12,606 nt of DNA from Solirubrobacteraceae bacterium (GTDB lineage: Bacteria > Actinomycetota > Thermoleophilia > Solirubrobacterales > Solirubrobacteraceae): positions 1 to 12,606 of the forward strand of contig JASLDD010000187.1 in the NCBI GenBank assembly GCA_030151725.1, written 5' to 3'. Below the pieces are notes generated by a model that was given only the letters and a program-made list of their open reading frames with translations, was not told where the DNA came from and ran no database searches. This document shows positions 1-6,320 of the stretch, in pieces. The stretch's first letter is position 1. Every line of letters begins with the position of its first letter. Made by a program: the position numbers and the translations under genes.

Positions 1-921
1 CGCAAGCCTTGCAATCGGCGCGATCGTCCCCGCCACTTCGCGGGTCGGAAGCACGAGGGCGATCGAGCTGGTCTTCAGCTCGAGGAGTCGCTCCAGGTCG
101 AACTGCTCGGCCCGATAGCTGCGCCGCGCTCGCCAGTCCGAGCGGGCCAGGTCCCGCGCGAGTCCGCGCGGAGCGCGTCCGTCCCTGCGCGCGGAGGTCA
201 TCACGCGCACGCTGCGAGTGCGGTGGATGGGGATGCCGAGCGCTCTGAGCTCCAGCTCGAGCGCCTCGTCCTCCAGGGCCGCGCGCACGGGGAGTCCTCC
301 GCATGCCCGGTAGGCCTCGACGGTCAGCCCCAGCGAGGCTCCGCTGAACTGGTGGTGCTCGGCGCGCGCGTGCCCGCCGTCGTGGGCGCGCACCACCCGC
401 ATCCGCTCGACGCTGTAGCGGTCACGCTCCACAAGCGCCTCGGGCGAAAGCGTGCGGGCCTCGATTGGGTCCAGCTGTATGAGGCCGCCGATCGCGCGCA
501 CACCACTGCGCACCATCTCGAGCTGGCAGGAAAGCCAGTTGCCGGCGACCAGGCTGTCGGCGTCGGTGCTCGCGATCAGGCCATCGGTGCGTCCCACCTC
601 CAGTAGGCGACCACAGGCAAGATCCATCCCGTGACGGCGAGCGCGCCCCACGCCCTGGGCGCTGGGAAGCTCGACTGCGTGGAGCGCCAGACGCGGTTCG
701 CCCCCTGCGAACTCGGCCACGACCTCGGCGGTGGCGTCCCGGCATCCGTCGAGCACCACGATCACCTCATATGCGTTCTCCTCCACATCCTGCTGATCTG
801 CCAGCGCGCGCAGGCAGGCCGCGATGCGAGCCTCCTCGTCGCGGGCCGGGACCACGACTACCGCCCGCAGCTCGGGCGCCGGAGCCGGCAGCAGCGCGAG
901 CTCCATCGAAAGCGTGCTCAT
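1..921 (-). CDS. Glycosyltransferase family 2 fused to the start of a second, GpgS-like glycosyltransferase domain (partial, 3' end outside window)
   Basis: The frame is open from ATG 921 to the window edge (307 codons). Residues about 18-250 form a GT-A/family 2 domain: VVVVPARDEE near residue 21 at the nucleotide-binding strand, VVLDGCRD near 55, and the metal-binding DxD as TDAD (Asp120, Asp122). From about residue 268 the protein continues as FDLERLLELK and then ALVLPTREVAGTIAPIARLA, which reads like the opening of glucosyl-3-phosphoglycerate synthase (GpgS, GT81), where a similar linker precedes the sugar-nucleotide strand. I infer a two-domain glycosyltransferase acting on a nucleotide sugar at the cytoplasmic side. 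ATG 921 overlaps the stop of the upstream FAD oxidoreductase gene (ATGA, 4 nt), so it is the last visible gene of a coupled operon. Family assignment of the first domain is firm; donor, acceptor and the exact identity of the second domain are not. Confidence 0.85.
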   Translation of the reverse strand, partial: MSTLSMELALLPAPAPELRAVVVVPARDEEARIAACLRALADQQDVEENAYEVIVVLDGCRDATAEVVAEFAGGEPRLALHAVELPSAQGVGRARRHGMDLACGRLLEVGRTDGLIASTDADSLVAGNWLSCQLEMVRSGVRAIGGLIQLDPIEARTLSPEALVERDRYSVERMRVVRAHDGGHARAEHHQFSGASLGLTVEAYRACGGLPVRAALEDEALELELRALGIPIHRTRSVRVMTSARRDGRAPRGLARDLARSDWRARRSYRAEQFDLERLLELKTSSIALVLPTREVAGTIAPIARLA

Positions 922-2081
922 GGGAGCGGCGCTCCTACGGAGATCAGCTCACGGCCGCGCTCGTAGTCCTCGTCACGTTCGTGGGTGAGCACGCCAACGG
1001 CGACGCCCTCGCGTGCATACCAAACGGTGAAAGCGCCATCCTCGCCGGCGAGGAGATGCGCCTCGTCGAAGCCGTCGCCCCAGGCCGCGTACTTCAGGGT
1101 GCGCTCGCCGATTGTGGACCAGAAGCCCGGCACGCTCTCCCAACGCCCCGAGCCAAGCGCCAGCGTCTGGCCTGCGATCTCGCCGTGACCGAGCGCGTCC
1201 CCCCAATGTTCGACGCGCAGATGGCGCCCGGCGCTCACGTTGAACGCGCAAGCCAGATCGCCCACTGCGAGTACATCTGGGGCGGACGTGCGCATCGCCT
1301 CGTCGACGACGACGGCGCCGCCACGCATCTGCAGGCCGGCTGTCTCCGCGAGCTCCCCCCTCGGCTTCACGCCGGCGGCGAGCACGATCGGCGAGCCCTC
1401 GACCCGGCGTCCGTCGATTAGCTCGACGGCGCGGCCATCGTGAATCGCGCTCACCGCGGCCGACCCGAGAGCCTTCACGCCGAGATCCCCGAGCCAACCC
1501 GCGATCAGCTGGGCCGCTCGCTCGCCAAGCCGCTCGATCTGCGGCAGGCGTTCTTCTCCGATCAACGTGACATCGAGGCCGCGCATTGCAAGCGAGCCCG
1601 CAACCTCACAACCGATGAAGCCTGTGCCGATCACGATCACGCGTGCGCCGGCGCCACTCGCGGCGGCGATGCATTCGCTGTCGGGGAGCCGCCTGACGGT
1701 CTGTACGCCCGCGTGTTCGACTCCGGGTATCGGAGGGCGGGAGGGCTCAGAGCCGGTGGCCAGCACGATCGCATCGGCCGGCAGCCGCACGTGCCCTTCG
1801 AGTGTGACCTCGCCGCGAGATGGATCGACGGCGGAGACCCGCATCCCGCGCAGCAGCTTGACCTCGTTGGCGTCGAACCACTCTTCACGCTCGATTGGGA
1901 GCTCATTCACGTCGAACTCGCCACGCAGGAGCTCCTTCGTCAACGGGGGGCGCGAGTAGGGGAGCAGCGGCTCCTCGCCGACGAGCGTGACCTCTCCTTC
2001 GCCGCCGCACTCGCGATACGTGCGCGCGGTTGAGAGACCAGCCGGCCCTGCGCCGACGATCACGATCCGCTCAGCGCTCAC
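918..2081 (-). CDS. FAD-dependent NAD(P)H oxidoreductase, ferredoxin/rubredoxin reductase type
   Basis: This 387-residue protein has the two-dinucleotide-fold architecture of the ferredoxin/putidaredoxin reductase family. The FAD-binding GAGPAG is at 10-15, LATG at 107-110, the NAD(P)H-binding GTGFIG at 152-157, and the second FAD motif VGDLA at about 273. A C-terminal reductase domain (FWSTIGERTLKY onward) follows. The redox CxxC of glutathione-reductase-like relatives is absent, which fits an electron-transfer reductase serving a ferredoxin, Rieske or P450 partner; no such partner is visible here. I chose GTG 2081 because VSAERIVIVGAGPAG is a normal N-terminus and GTGA overlaps the methyltransferase stop. 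The frame stays open upstream to 2315, but that stretch is arginine-rich out-of-frame sequence lying over the methyltransferase. Role in the operon, inferred: supplying or removing electrons for the neighbouring flavoprotein or an unseen oxygenase. Confidence 0.88.
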   Translation of the reverse strand: MSAERIVIVGAGPAGLSTARTYRECGGEGEVTLVGEEPLLPYSRPPLTKELLRGEFDVNELPIEREEWFDANEVKLLRGMRVSAVDPSRGEVTLEGHVRLPADAIVLATGSEPSRPPIPGVEHAGVQTVRRLPDSECIAAASGAGARVIVIGTGFIGCEVAGSLAMRGLDVTLIGEERLPQIERLGERAAQLIAGWLGDLGVKALGSAAVSAIHDGRAVELIDGRRVEGSPIVLAAGVKPRGELAETAGLQMRGGAVVVDEAMRTSAPDVLAVGDLACAFNVSAGRHLRVEHWGDALGHGEIAGQTLALGSGRWESVPGFWSTIGERTLKYAAWGDGFDEAHLLAGEDGAFTVWYAREGVAVGVLTHERDEDYERGRELISVGAPLP

Positions 2082-2668
2082 TGGCCGTCGAAGCGGTCGA
2101 GGCGGTAGCCAGGTTGGCCGGCATCGAGAGCGTGCCACCGCGCCAGCTCCGCGGCGAGGACGTCGTGCACCCAGTCTCCCTGCAGTGGCTCGGTCTCGCC
2201 GGGGCCACGCCAGCTGACCGCCACCACGCGCGCTCCACCCGAGAGCTGGCGACGGAGCCAGCGCACCGCGTCCCCGAGCGCCAGGTGATCGAGGTAGTAG
2301 AGGACCTCCGAGCACACGATCAGGTCCCAGTCCCCATCGGGGACCTGCTCGGGGAATGCGCCGCGCACGAGCTCGACGCCGTCCAGTGCATCCACTCGTC
2401 CGGCCGCCAGCGCCAGCGCCTTGCCGGAGTAGTCCATGCCCACGAGTTGCTTGCAGCGAGGCGCCAGCAGCTCGGTGAAGACGCCGATCGAGCAGCCGAC
2501 CTCGAGCGCGCGGGGAAACGGTCCGGGACCGATGGCTGCGAGCGTGGCCGCGTACTTCTCGCTCTCATACTCGCTGGAGGTGTAGTTCCAGGGGTCGGCG
2601 CTCGCCTCATAGATGGCCTCGAAGCGCTCGGCGGGAGTGCGCGCGGCGGGTTGCATCGCTCCGAGCAT
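2078..2668 (-). CDS. NodS-like class I SAM-dependent methyltransferase
   Basis: The 196-residue protein starts MLGAMQPAARTPAERF. It carries the family's N-terminal signature (FEAIYEASADPWNY, then SEYESEKYAATLAAI), the SAM-binding motif I ALEVGCSIGVFTELLA, motif II VGMDYSGKAL and the post-motif DWDLIVCSEVLYYL. This pattern is that of the NodS family (PF05401), whose founding member N-methylates the deacetylated terminal glucosamine of rhizobial Nod factors. The substrate here is unknown, but a NodB-fold deacetylase lies two genes upstream in the same operon, so an amino sugar is a reasonable guess. ATG 2668 overlaps the acyl-CoA dehydrogenase stop by one base (TGATG). The next gene starts inside this gene's stop (GTGA). 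A second in-frame ATG four codons later (MQPAAR) is an alternative start. Methyltransferase fold is firm; substrate is inference. Confidence 0.87.
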   Translation of the reverse strand: MLGAMQPAARTPAERFEAIYEASADPWNYTSSEYESEKYAATLAAIGPGPFPRALEVGCSIGVFTELLAPRCKQLVGMDYSGKALALAAGRVDALDGVELVRGAFPEQVPDGDWDLIVCSEVLYYLDHLALGDAVRWLRRQLSGGARVVAVSWRGPGETEPLQGDWVHDVLAAELARWHALDAGQPGYRLDRFDGQ

Positions 2669-3744
2669 CAGTGGACTTGCAGGGTTTGGCGGCCCAGCTG
2701 CACGAGCTTCGGCTCGAGTCGGTGCTGCAGGAGGAACAGATCGAGATCGCGCCGCGCTCGATCGAGCACGCCGCCGCGGGTCAGCTCGCGCGCGCCACAT
2801 ACTCGGCCGGCTTCGCTTGCGATGAAGCGAGCCGCATCCGCAACAGCCACCCGGCATTCGCTCGCTGTCTCTCCCGCGCCGTCGATGTCATCCATCAGCG
2901 TGGCTCCCGCATGATCGAGCCAGCGGTCGATCGACCCGCGGGCCACGCGCATGCGGCCAAGCGCATGCAGGCGCAGATCATCGGCTCGCTCGGCGTCGAG
3001 GGCGGCGATCGTCTCGCGCAGGATGCAATCTGCGAGCCCGGCCCACGTCGCCGCCGTGCGGACGCCGTCGGCGGAGATGTAGGGCTCACGCAGCAGCTCG
3101 TCCGCGTCACCGAGGATCGCAAGCACCGTGGCGTCGTGGAAGTGGACGAGGTGGCTCTCAGAGGAACGCAGGCCGGACGCCCGGTACCACGAGCGGTCGA
3201 GCTCGAGGCCCTTGCGAGCGTCGACGTAGGCCAGCCGTCGCGCTCCATCCCAATCGCGCGCCACCACCAGCGCGCGCTGTACCCCGCCGGCGCCCGAGCA
3301 GAAGGTCTTGGTGCCCTCCAGGAGCAGCGCGCCGTCGGCTGCGCGCTCTATGTGCGCAGGCTCGCCCTCATCGCCCACCGGATCGGCGCCCCAGACACCC
3401 ACCAGCAGGGCTCCCTGCGCCACTTCGCGCATCTCGCGCTCGCGCAGTTCGCCCGGTGCGCCCAAGGCAATCCGCTGCACGCCGTTGAAGTGGCCGTCGA
3501 GGATACGAGCCGTCGAGGCATCCACGCCGGCCACGCCTCGCACGAGCGCGATCTCCTGTGCCAGCGTGATCTGCGTGCGGTCGGCTGCGAGCTGCGGGAT
3601 GCCGGCTCCCTTCAGGCTTTCGAGGTTCTCGGTAGGAAAGCGCGGATGCGCATCCAGAGCGCCTGCGCAGGCGGCGATCTGCTCAAGGGCGACCGCGAGC
3701 GGTGTTGTCTCCCGCTGCGGTGGGAGCTCGACGAGTGACTTCAA
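2668..3744 (-). CDS. Acyl-CoA dehydrogenase-like flavoprotein
   Basis: The 358-residue protein has the layout of acyl-CoA dehydrogenases. A helical N-terminal domain (about 1-110, LAQEIALVRGVAGVDASTARIL) is followed by a beta domain with the substrate/FAD-loop pattern VGVWGADP near 120 and ALLLEGTKTFCSGAGG near 145, then a helical C-terminal domain ending in a RARRDLDLFLLQHRLEP segment. I do not see the classical C-terminal EGT/GxG ending, so catalytic competence in beta-oxidation should not be assumed. The sequence is closer to the divergent group found in glycan/secondary-metabolite clusters, which may oxidise carrier-bound acyl groups or act as flavin monooxygenases. Start: TTG 3744, chosen because TTGA overlaps the deacetylase stop and no better start lies nearby. 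It is coupled to the methyltransferase by a 1-nt overlap. Fold is fairly certain; substrate unknown. Confidence 0.8.
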   Translation of the reverse strand: MKSLVELPPQRETTPLAVALEQIAACAGALDAHPRFPTENLESLKGAGIPQLAADRTQITLAQEIALVRGVAGVDASTARILDGHFNGVQRIALGAPGELREREMREVAQGALLVGVWGADPVGDEGEPAHIERAADGALLLEGTKTFCSGAGGVQRALVVARDWDGARRLAYVDARKGLELDRSWYRASGLRSSESHLVHFHDATVLAILGDADELLREPYISADGVRTAATWAGLADCILRETIAALDAERADDLRLHALGRMRVARGSIDRWLDHAGATLMDDIDGAGETASECRVAVADAARFIASEAGRVCGARELTRGGVLDRARRDLDLFLLQHRLEPKLVQLGRQTLQVH

Positions 3745-4421
3745 GATGCCCTCGCCGCGCTCAGGCCGGCGAGGAAGAGGTTGGCTGGCACCGGCTCCGC
3801 CAGAGCATCAGCAACGCTCAACTCGTGCTTGGCTGCCAGGGCGCACAGAGGCGCGAGCAGTCCCAGTGTGTTCTCGCACCCAAGCCTCAGCGATCCCGGG
3901 CCGAGGCCGTCGTGCATCAGCACCACCGCGCCGTCTTCGAGGCCACGGGCGGCGACTGCGAGCATGTCACCGGCTGAGTCCCCGCGCCAGTCGTGCGTGT
4001 CGATGTTCCAGTGCACGAGCTCAAGGCCGTGGCGCTCGGCGACGCGCACGGTCTCCGGCGTGCAGATGCCCCAGGGAGTGCGCCAACGCGTGGGGAACAG
4101 GCCGACCTCCGCAAAGGACGCAAGCGCCGCGACAGTGTCTGCTTCTATCTGGCGCTCGGTCAGCTCCGTGTGACGGACATGGCGCTCGCAATGCAGCTCG
4201 ACCGCATGACCTGCTGCCTCGGCTTCTCTGGCGATCCAGGGCAGCGCGCGGAGTCGCTCGCCGATCAAGAAGAACGTCGCGTGCGCTTCCAAGCGCGATA
4301 GCTCGCTCAGCACACGGGGTGTCCACTCCTCGTCAGGACCGTCGTCGAACGTGAGAAAGAGGCGCTGGGACACATCCTTCAGTTGCCCCGAGGCTCGGGA
4401 TCCGAAACCCGTCGGAGCCAC
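3741..4421 (-). CDS. Polysaccharide deacetylase, NodB homology domain
   Basis: The 226-residue protein is a carbohydrate esterase family 4 (NodB-fold) deacetylase, which removes N- or O-acetyl groups from sugars using a metal ion. Motif 1 is TFDDGPD (24-30, base Asp26 and metal Asp27). Motif 2 is His77-Cys-Glu-Arg-His81, the two metal histidines with Cys78 where Ser/Thr is usual. Motif 3 is RTPWG (114-118), motif 4 is NIDTHDW (139-145) and motif 5 is VVLMHDG (166-172, His170). There is no signal peptide or membrane segment, so a cytoplasmic sugar intermediate is more likely than cell-wall peptidoglycan. GTG 4421 starts 4 nt after the stop of the DUF1360 gene. GTG 4373 is an alternative, but it has a purine run (GAAGGA) just 1 nt away, too close for a good ribosome site. 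The 3' end overlaps the acyl-CoA dehydrogenase start. Confidence 0.87.
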   Translation of the reverse strand: MAPTGFGSRASGQLKDVSQRLFLTFDDGPDEEWTPRVLSELSRLEAHATFFLIGERLRALPWIAREAEAAGHAVELHCERHVRHTELTERQIEADTVAALASFAEVGLFPTRWRTPWGICTPETVRVAERHGLELVHWNIDTHDWRGDSAGDMLAVAARGLEDGAVVLMHDGLGPGSLRLGCENTLGLLAPLCALAAKHELSVADALAEPVPANLFLAGLSAARAS

Positions 4422-4425
4422 TCGT

Positions 4426-4971
4426 CTAACTGCGCTGCTCGGCGGCCACGTAGGCGAGCTGCAGGAAGTCCGCGATCGCCAGCTCCGTATAGATCGCCGC
4501 GATGAACCGTGTGGAGCGCGGGGCCGCCACGAGCCCGATGCTCATCGCCGCTGTGATCCACTGCGCGAGGCAGTACGGGCATATCAGCAGTTCGCCGATC
4601 GCGCGACGCGCGCCCTCGCCACGGGGCTCCTCGGCGACCTCGGCGTGACCCGTGTTCTCCTGAAAGCGAGTGAACGGCGCCCGCAGGAAGCTGGTGGCCT
4701 TGTCCTTGGTCGTCATGCGGCTCAACTTGTGGGAGGCGATGCCGACGAGCACCACATCCGCGAGCCCTGGACGCTCTGGGAGCTCGCGACCTGTCGCGCG
4801 CAACGCCAGAAGCGCGCTCCCGAGCCCAGCGGCGAACACGCCTGTGAGGGCGCCATAGCTACCGAGCGGGCGATGCTCGTGCGGTGCGTAGCCTGCCGTG
4901 AGGGAGTCGCCATCGTTTGCGGGCGTGTCGAAGCTGTCGTCCTGATGCCTGGGGAGTTGGCTGGCGTTCAT
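4426..4971 (-). CDS. DUF1360-type small membrane protein
   Basis: The 181-residue protein has a polar N-terminus (1-35) and a hydrophobic segment at about 38-57. The family pattern HKLSRMTTKDKATSFLRAPF follows at 81-100, then ELLICPYCLAQW (127-138) with a Cys-Pro-Tyr-Cys motif, and two further hydrophobic stretches (about 136-150 and 155-175). This combination is typical of DUF1360 (PF07098), a family of unknown function found in spore-forming Firmicutes and in actinobacteria. CPYC could be a redox or metal site; that is inference. It is the first gene of the leftward run and ends 4 nt before the deacetylase start, so it probably shares its transcript. A GGGTAG sequence ends 10 nt before ATG 4971. 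The gene diverges from the CarH-like regulator across a 108-bp intergenic region. Confidence 0.8.
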   Translation of the reverse strand: MNASQLPRHQDDSFDTPANDGDSLTAGYAPHEHRPLGSYGALTGVFAAGLGSALLALRATGRELPERPGLADVVLVGIASHKLSRMTTKDKATSFLRAPFTRFQENTGHAEVAEEPRGEGARRAIGELLICPYCLAQWITAAMSIGLVAAPRSTRFIAAIYTELAIADFLQLAYVAAEQRS

Positions 4972-4981
4972 TTTCTTGCCA

Positions 4982-4987
4982 CTACCC
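4982..4987 (-). promoter_or_regulatory. GGGTAG element, candidate SigB/SigF-type -10 for the leftward operon
   Basis: On the minus strand GGGTAG ends 10 nt before ATG 4971. A GGGT lies 17 nt further upstream (5005-5008), loosely matching the G-N-N-T -35 of stress sigma factors. The same hexamer at almost the same distance precedes three other genes in this window. Confidence 0.45.
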
Positions 4988-5048
4988 GAAGTACGGGCTC
5001 TCTGACCCTAGAAGCGTGCGATGCGCAAGACCGCTGTTCCGTGTGTCG

Positions 5049-5065
5049 AACCTTTGTTCAAGGTT
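5049..5065. promoter_or_regulatory. Operator 1: AACCTT-N5-AAGGTT inverted repeat at the carH-like promoter
   Basis: A perfect 6-bp inverted repeat with a 5-bp spacer (TGTTC). It directly abuts the candidate -10 TAGTAT (5066-5071) of the MerR/B12 gene, so a bound regulator would cover the -35/-10 spacer, the usual site for MerR-family proteins. The identical half-sites recur with identical spacing at 5995-6011. I infer autoregulation by the adjacent gene product. Confidence 0.7.
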
Positions 5066-5071
5066 TAGTAT
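5066..5071 (+). promoter_or_regulatory. Candidate -10 (TAGTAT) giving a leaderless carH-like mRNA
   Basis: TAGTAT fits the TANNNT -10 consensus and is followed by 8 nt and then ATG 5080. No Shine-Dalgarno sequence precedes the ATG. This arrangement is typical of leaderless actinobacterial transcripts. No good -35 hexamer is visible. Confidence 0.5.
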
Positions 5072-5079
5072 CTGGACTT

Positions 5080-5961
5080 ATGCCGGCGTCTCGTTCAGCG
5101 TGGATGCGAATCGGCGACCTCAGCGCACGCACGGGCGTCGCAACCCACCAGTTGCGTGCGTGGGAACACCGCTATGCGCTGCTGCATCCGCGCCGCTCGC
5201 CAGGGAACTACCGGTTGTATTCGCCAGCGGACGAGTCCCGCGTGCGTTTGATGCTGCGCTATCTGAGCGAGGGGGTGCCGGCGGCTCAGGCTGCCGAGCT
5301 GACGATCGCTGCTCGTTTCGCCGTCAGCGCGGGGCCCGGTCGGGCAGTCCCCCTGGACGCCGTCGCGGCGGCTCAGGAGGAGATGAGCAGGGCGCTGGCC
5401 CGCTTCGACGAGACCTCGGCCCAACGAACGCTCGAGCGGCTGTTCGTCGAGTTCACGCCCACCACGGTCACGCGCGATGTTCTGCTTCCCTATATGCACG
5501 ACGTTGGCGAGCAGTGGAGTGCCGGGGTGGTGAGCATCGCCCAGGAGCACTTCGCGACGAACTTCTTCCAGGGACGGCTGTATGCGCTCGCGCGGGGTTG
5601 GGATCGTGGTCTCGGTCCCCGCGCGTTGCTGGCGTGCGCTCCTGAGGAGCAGCACACGCTGGCGCTGATGGTGTTCGGGATTGCGCTCCATGAGCTGGGG
5701 TGGTGCATCACCTACCTGGGGCCCAACACACCGATCCAGACACTTACCGAGGTCGCCGAGATCATCAACCCCGAGGTCACGGTCGTGACGGCAACGATGC
5801 GGCGGCGGCTCAGTCGTCACCAAGAACAACTGAGCAGCTTCACCCAGAGATGGGCCCTGGCTCTGGGAGGGCCGGGCGTGAGCACACGGCTCGCGAGCCA
5901 GACCGGTGCGCGGCATCTCCCGGAAGACCCGGTCACCGCGGCGAGCACAATCAGCGCATGA
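5080..5961 (+). CDS. carH: MerR-type transcription regulator with cobalamin-binding photoreceptor domain, CarH/LitR family
   Basis: The 293-residue protein has a MerR winged-helix DNA-binding domain at 9-75 (MRIGDLSARTGVATHQLRAWEHRY, then NYRLYSPAD). A helical-bundle cap with Trp146-x9-Glu156-His157 follows, and then a Rossmann-like B12 domain with PEEQH (lower-ligand His192) and YLGPNTP (212-218). In Thermus CarH the key residues are W131, E141, H142 and H177. Here each one is shifted by exactly 15, so all four positions and spacings are kept. CarH binds adenosylcobalamin, forms a DNA-binding tetramer in the dark and falls apart in light, relieving repression; I infer the same here. Start: ATG 5080 follows a TANNNT box by 8 nt; ATG 5104 (MRIGDL) is the alternative. 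The frame stays open upstream to 4351 but is antisense to other genes there. Identical inverted repeats flank the gene, suggesting autoregulation plus a second target. Confidence 0.88.
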   Translation: MPASRSAWMRIGDLSARTGVATHQLRAWEHRYALLHPRRSPGNYRLYSPADESRVRLMLRYLSEGVPAAQAAELTIAARFAVSAGPGRAVPLDAVAAAQEEMSRALARFDETSAQRTLERLFVEFTPTTVTRDVLLPYMHDVGEQWSAGVVSIAQEHFATNFFQGRLYALARGWDRGLGPRALLACAPEEQHTLALMVFGIALHELGWCITYLGPNTPIQTLTEVAEIINPEVTVVTATMRRRLSRHQEQLSSFTQRWALALGGPGVSTRLASQTGARHLPEDPVTAASTISA

Positions 5962-5993
5962 CGAGCGGAGATCCGCAACGGGCTCTATAAAGT

Positions 5994-6012
5994 GAACCTT
6001 ACACAAAGGTTC
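5994..6012. promoter_or_regulatory. Operator 2: GAACCTT-N5-AAGGTTC inverted repeat downstream of the carH-like gene
   Basis: A perfect 7-bp inverted repeat (5994-6000 / 6006-6012) around ACACA, with the same AACCTT/AAGGTT half-sites and 5-nt spacer as the site at 5049-5065. A TATAAA (5986-5991) lies just upstream on the plus strand, so a start point would fall inside the site. On the minus strand TTGAGA (6016-6011) and TTTATA (5991-5986) are 19 nt apart with the operator between them, the spacing favoured by MerR-type promoters. Which strand is transcribed is not clear. Confidence 0.65.
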
Positions 6013-6065
6013 TCAAGGCCTTCTGCTCAGCCTGATGCACGGATAGCTTGAAGTTTGGCGGGCGC

Positions 6066-6320
6066 ATGCAGCGTCCTGTTCAGCCCCTCATGCGTTATCC
6101 GACAGACAAGGCGCTCGCCGATGCCATACGCCGACTCCGGCACAATCGCGGCGTCACCCAGGAAGCGCTCGCCCATGATGCGGGCATCACTGTCGCGGCG
6201 CTCTCTCGGATCGAGCGGGGACGAGCAGACCCTCGATGGACGACGGTCCGGCGCATCGCCGCGGTCATGGAGATGAGCCTTGCCGACTTCATGGCGGAGG
6301 TGGGCGATGCTTCGGTGTGA
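6066..6320 (+). CDS. Small XRE-family helix-turn-helix regulator
   Basis: An 84-residue protein consisting almost entirely of one Cro/C1-type (XRE) DNA-binding domain: ADAIRRLRHNRGVTQEALAH, then AGITVAALSRIERGRADPRW and TTVRRIAAVMEMSLADFM. The pattern GVTQEALA...AGIT...LSRIERGR...P is the canonical five-helix HTH. There is no sensor or oligomerisation domain, so it may be a simple repressor or an antitoxin-like protein, though no toxin gene is adjacent. The start is uncertain: ATG 6066 is preferred, while TTG 6048 upstream and ATG 6090 (MRYPTD) remain possible, and none has a strong ribosome site. It lies directly downstream of operator 2, which makes it the obvious candidate target of the CarH-like regulator. 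Confidence 0.78.
   Translation: MQRPVQPLMRYPTDKALADAIRRLRHNRGVTQEALAHDAGITVAALSRIERGRADPRWTTVRRIAAVMEMSLADFMAEVGDASV

Noticed and set aside
2082..2315. Upstream extension of the FAD oxidoreductase frame
   Set aside because: Arg/Pro/Gly-rich sequence overlapping the methyltransferase in another frame; the Rossmann motif begins properly after GTG 2081.
2671..3738. 355-codon open frame on the plus strand
   Set aside because: It is an exact antisense shadow of the acyl-CoA dehydrogenase gene, with no family motifs.
4351..5079. Upstream extension of the CarH-like frame
   Set aside because: It is antisense to the DUF1360 and deacetylase genes and has no domain; the MerR domain starts just after 5080.
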